The position numbers were made by a program, and so were the translations under genes. From JBDHTS01 sp044220535 (GTDB lineage: Bacteria > Pseudomonadota > Alphaproteobacteria > Micavibrionales > Micavibrionaceae): a DNA stretch of 17,161 nt. This document shows, one piece after another, positions 15,032 through 17,161 of this stretch (position 1 is the stretch's first letter; each line of letters begins with the position of its first letter). The DNA lies in contig JBGAQU010000062.1 in the NCBI GenBank assembly GCA_044220535.1, forward strand, positions 1-17,161, in the 5' to 3' direction. The notes beneath the pieces are model-generated. The model did no database searches, was not told where the DNA came from, and worked only from the letters and a program-made list of their open reading frames with translations.

Positions 15032-16102
15032 TTATCCCCTCAACAGCCGCGCCAGCTGTGCGACATGGTCCGGCGGCGTTTCCTTGATCACGCCGTGGCC
15101 CAGGTTGAACACAAACGGGCCGCCGCCCAGATGCGCGCAGATATGTTCCGTCGCCAGCGTCAGCGCATCACCCCCCGCCAACAGACAAACGGGGTCCAGA
15201 TTGCCCTGCACCGGCAGCACGGATTGTAACGTTGACGCCGCCCATTTCACCGGCACGGTCTGGTCGATCGACACCGCCGTCACGCCGGTTTCACGCGCGT
15301 AGGTCTGGATGTTCGGCCCCGCCCCGCGTGGAAACCCGATCACCGGAATATGCGGATAGCTGTGTTTCAGCGCGGCGGCGATTTTGCGCGTCGGCGCGAT
15401 CACCCAGCGCCGGAACTGCGTTTCGTCCAGCACGCCGGCCCAGCTGTCGAACAGCTGCACGGCTTCTGCCCCCGCCCGGATCTGCGCCTCCAGATACTGG
15501 ATCGTCGCCTCCGTCACCACGTCGATCAGGCGGCCAAACCCCGCCGGGTCCTGCAAGGCCCGCAGCCGCGTCGCATGAAAATCCCGGCTGCCGCGCCCTT
15601 CGACCATGTAACACGCGACCGTCCAGGGCGATCCAGCGAACCCGATCAGCGCCGCACTGCCGAAGCCTTCGCGCTGCATACCGGAGCGGATGGTTTTGAT
15701 CGTCTCCATCACCGGCGCCACCACGCGCTCGAAATGACTTTGGACCATCAGCACATCTTCGCCCGGCTGTACCGGGTTCAGCCGCGGCCCCTCCCCTTCT
15801 TCGAACCTGACATCGCGGCCCAGCGCATGCGGCACGACCAGGATATCCGAAAACAAAATCGCCGCATCCATGCCGTACCGGCGCAAGGGCTGCAGCGTCA
15901 CCTCCGCCGCCAGGTCCGGGTTGTACACCAGGTCCAGGAACGATCCCGCCTTTCCGCGGATCTCCCGATACTCCGGCAGATACCGCCCCGCCTGCCGCAT
16001 CAGCCAGAAGGGCGGCCGCGCGGCTACCTTTCCGCCCAGCGCGTTCAAAAACGGTTTGTCGTCCCTTGATGCGGGAACACTCTGTCCTGACAATGCGTTC
16101 AT
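15032..16102 (-). CDS. hemE: uroporphyrinogen decarboxylase
   Basis: 356 residues. HemE removes four acetate carboxyl groups from uroporphyrinogen III to give coproporphyrinogen III, in the cytoplasm. Both family signatures are present: RPPFWLMRQAGRYLPEYR (about 29-46) and GFAGSPWTVACYMVEG (about 154-169). The catalytic aspartate is Asp86 in FSDIL, and the C-terminal GHGVIKETPP is also conserved. The ATG at 16102 is the only good start; its Shine-Dalgarno is weak. It is the first gene of the hemE-hemH-hemJ run and lies next to the 427-bp gap that may hold the chromosome origin, as hemE does in Caulobacter. Confidence 0.98.
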   Translation of the reverse strand: MNALSGQSVPASRDDKPFLNALGGKVAARPPFWLMRQAGRYLPEYREIRGKAGSFLDLVYNPDLAAEVTLQPLRRYGMDAAILFSDILVVPHALGRDVRFEEGEGPRLNPVQPGEDVLMVQSHFERVVAPVMETIKTIRSGMQREGFGSAALIGFAGSPWTVACYMVEGRGSRDFHATRLRALQDPAGFGRLIDVVTEATIQYLEAQIRAGAEAVQLFDSWAGVLDETQFRRWVIAPTRKIAAALKHSYPHIPVIGFPRGAGPNIQTYARETGVTAVSIDQTVPVKWAASTLQSVLPVQGNLDPVCLLAGGDALTLATEHICAHLGGGPFVFNLGHGVIKETPPDHVAQLARLLRG

Positions 16103-16131
16103 ACCGGATGCATAAAAGCAGACCTCTATCC

Positions 16132-16152
16132 TTTAAAAAAGTCTTTTTTAAA
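16132..16152. repeat. 21-bp AT-rich palindrome upstream of hemE
   Basis: TTTAAAAAA (16132-16140) and TTTTTTAAA (16144-16152) are perfect inverted arms around GTC, 30 bases before the hemE start codon. It could be an unwinding element of an origin, an UP-like element or an operator for hemE. Its two TTAA units are 11 bases apart, not the 7 of a CtrA site. Confidence 0.6.
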
Positions 16153-16264
16153 AGAAGGTAGATGGTAGATAGGCCCTGTGAATTGCGTGGATGACATCTT
16201 CGCCTGCCTTCCATCCACATACGCAACGCCCATCCCGCATCTGTATTCATGGTGCGCCCGACTC

Positions 16265-16273
16265 TTATCCCCA
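16265..16273 (-). promoter_or_regulatory. DnaA-box-like 9-mer
   Basis: TTATCCCCA differs from the strong DnaA box TTATCCACA at one position. It contains TCCCCA, the hexamer I recall for weak DnaA sites at the Caulobacter origin. It is flanked by two GACTC sites and is the exact inverse of the 9-mer at 16402-16410. Confidence 0.38.
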
Positions 16274-16377
16274 TGACTCCCATCCATGCCTTTTCGCTTC
16301 TGAACAGACTCATAAGCCATCTTTTTATCTGTTCCCCGATCCGGGATAATTCGATGCACCTCCTTATCAGGCCGTTT

Positions 16378-16400
16378 CGCCCGTGGAAGTCCACAGGGCG
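16378..16400. repeat. small hairpin in the hemE upstream gap
   Basis: CGCCC pairs with GGGCG, and GTGG with CCAC inside it, around an AAGT loop with one bulged A. No T-run follows on either strand, so it is not a normal terminator. Confidence 0.45.
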
Positions 16401-16401
16401 A

Positions 16402-16410
16402 TGGGGATAA
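16402..16410 (+). promoter_or_regulatory. DnaA-box-like 9-mer, inverted copy
   Basis: TGGGGATAA is the reverse complement of TTATCCCCA at 16265-16273 and has one mismatch to TGTGGATAA. An inverted pair of the same 9-mer 137 bases apart in a 427-bp gap is suggestive but not proof of DnaA binding. Confidence 0.38.
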
Positions 16411-16436
16411 ATTACATCCGTTTTGTACCGAATCGG

Positions 16437-16521
16437 TAAGGGGTTGCGCGTTACGAGTTGCGAGTTACGGATAAAAACCGTACTCTTGCGTAACCCGTAA
16501 CTGGCAACGCGTAACCCCTTA
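16437..16521. repeat. 85-bp palindromic repeat built of 7-bp GTTRC units
   Basis: The left arm begins TAAGGGGTTGCGCGTTACG and the right arm ends with its near inverse, GCAACGCGTAACCCCTTA. Over the outer 34 positions 28 pair perfectly, and two more could form G-U pairs. Each arm is built of 7-base units of the form GTTAC/GTTGC plus two bases (GCGTTAC, GAGTTGC, GAGTTAC on the left). This type of GTTACG/GTTGCG repeat is dispersed in many bacterial genomes and gives spurious peptides such as RNSQLVTRNP in translation. It ends 8 bases before the next start codon. Confidence 0.8.
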
Positions 16522-16529
16522 TATCCCCC

Positions 16530-17144
16530 ATGCTCCAGGACGCCTTTTACAAACCCGATATCGCCGAGGCCGCAATCATGCTGAAGGATGCGGCCCCCCA
16601 TTTCCCCGGCCTGGCGCTGGAACCGGACGGCACATCCCTGCTCGCCTATGACCTGCCATTCTACCCCGGTTACCGCCTGGTGGAAATCACGCGGGCGGAT
16701 AATGTGCCCCTGCTGAAGCGCATGGTCGTCTATAAACCGGGCGGCGTCACCGTGCTGGACTGGACCAACGCGCCCATCTACCGCCTGAATGCGGCAGCGC
16801 CCCTCACCCTCACCCTCGAATCCGCGCCGGATTACGTGCGCTTTTTCTTCTCCTGCACCCGCGGCCGTCACGGCGCGTTCCATATCGTCGAAAGCGCGGG
16901 CGACATCCCGTGGCGGGAGGAACCGCCCGCCACCGCGCGCAAGGCCGTGGCCCGCATGATCCAGCCGGTCCAGGTGATCGCCGATAACGGCAACGGCGCC
17001 TTCGACCTGTTCGCCTGCATGGTCTTTAAAACCGCCCTGTTCCGCGCCACCATCCGCGTCGCCAGAAACGGGAATGTGACGGTGCAGGGCGAGGAATTGC
17101 TGGCCGAGGACATGCCGGTGCGGGATATGGCGCTGGGCGTCTGA
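16530..17144 (+). CDS. protein of unknown function
   Basis: 204 residues; I do not recognise the family. It is soluble-looking, with no signal peptide or membrane helix. There are short hydrophobic strands such as RLVEITRADNVPLLKRMVVY and PLTLTLESAPDYVRFFFSCT, and a probable mixed alpha/beta fold. GC content and codon use resemble the core genes (GC-rich third positions), so it looks resident rather than foreign. The ATG at 16530 directly follows the palindromic repeat and lacks a clear ribosome site; the ATG at 16578 is an alternative start. The stop at 17142-17144 leaves 17 bases to the window edge, with nothing further visible. Confidence 0.72.
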   Translation: MLQDAFYKPDIAEAAIMLKDAAPHFPGLALEPDGTSLLAYDLPFYPGYRLVEITRADNVPLLKRMVVYKPGGVTVLDWTNAPIYRLNAAAPLTLTLESAPDYVRFFFSCTRGRHGAFHIVESAGDIPWREEPPATARKAVARMIQPVQVIADNGNGAFDLFACMVFKTALFRATIRVARNGNVTVQGEELLAEDMPVRDMALGV

Positions 17145-17161
17145 CCCGGCATATCAGTTCG

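Larger units (their letters stand above)
16103..16529. other. 427-bp non-coding region, candidate chromosomal origin (oriC)
   Basis: There is no credible gene here. In Caulobacter the origin lies beside hemE, with parS/parAB some kilobases away on the hemE side, which is the layout seen here (about 12.7 kb from parS). Contents are an AT-only palindrome (16132-16152), a GGTAGAT tandem pair (16157-16170), CCATCCACA (16211-16219, 7/9 of a DnaA box), the identical inverted 9-mers TTATCCCCA (16265-16273) and TGGGGATAA (16402-16410), and GANTC sites at 16260, 16275, 16307 and 16430. A hairpin (16378-16400) and the GTTRC repeat (16437-16521) follow. No perfect TTATCCACA box was found, so the call is an inference. 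Confidence 0.4.

Noticed and set aside
16132..16152. CtrA site in the AT palindrome
   Set aside because: The two TTAA units are 11 bases apart rather than 7, so it does not fit the TTAA-N7-TTAA consensus.
16126..16359. 77-codon minus-strand frame in the hemE upstream gap
   Set aside because: Low-complexity, basic, no homologous features, no ribosome site, and it ends in the AT palindrome. Other frames of the same stretch look equally plausible, as expected for non-coding DNA.
15291..16883. 530-codon minus-strand open frame overlapping hemE, the gap and the right-hand gene
   Set aside because: It is an out-of-frame shadow of hemE joined to translated repeat and non-coding sequence (for example RNSQLVTRNP), with no family motifs.

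Overview
The window looks like the origin-proximal region of an alphaproteobacterial chromosome of moderately high GC. The minus strand carries an array that is conserved in this class: hemE, hemH, hemJ, rho, mnmE, mnmG, rsmG, parA, parB. holA faces it on the plus strand at the left edge. The ParA/ParB/RsmG protein types, the small DUF6489-like protein before mnmE and the alphaproteobacterial HemJ support this placement. A lineage near Rhodospirillales or Micavibrio is possible, but the sequence alone does not prove it.

Layout. 1-52 is the tail of a plus-strand gene (perhaps lptE). 83-1126 is holA (DNA polymerase III delta), which shares a bidirectional terminator with parB. 1152-5502 holds parB, parA, rsmG and mnmG on the minus strand. 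Two near-perfect parS centromere sites lie inside rsmG, both in the same reading frame. 5600-5971 is a small three-helix membrane protein on the opposite strand, lying between mnmG and mnmE. 5973-7552 holds mnmE and a DUF6489-like gene. 7692-11162 is a four-gene plus-strand block: a YerC/YecD (TrpR-like) regulator overlapping a short-form hisG, then a dienelactone hydrolase-family gene and a large membrane protein with eight CxxC motifs. 11165-12421 is rho, with a good promoter and a leader of about 190 nt that ends in a C-rich, G-poor, rut-like stretch. 12729-13508 is an acidic, AT-richer orphan on the plus strand. 13505-16102 is hemJ, hemH and hemE. 16103-16529 is a 427-bp non-coding gap next to hemE; it has an AT-only palindrome, an inverted pair of DnaA-box-like 9-mers, four GANTC sites and an 85-bp palindromic GTTRC-type repeat. 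16530-17144 is an unrecognised gene.

How it fits together. ParA, ParB and parS segregate the origin region. MnmE and MnmG together modify the tRNA wobble uridine, and RsmG methylates 16S rRNA. HemE, HemJ and HemH carry out late haem synthesis, and Rho terminates transcription. The 5' side of hemE is where the Caulobacter origin (Cori) lies, so the 16.1-16.5 kb gap is a reasonable oriC candidate about 12.7 kb from parS.

Most worth following up: the eight-CxxC membrane protein paired with a DLH-family hydrolase, the parS sites fixed in the rsmG coding frame, the candidate origin, and the rut-like rho leader. No CRISPR array, tRNA, rRNA, insertion sequence or prophage was seen.
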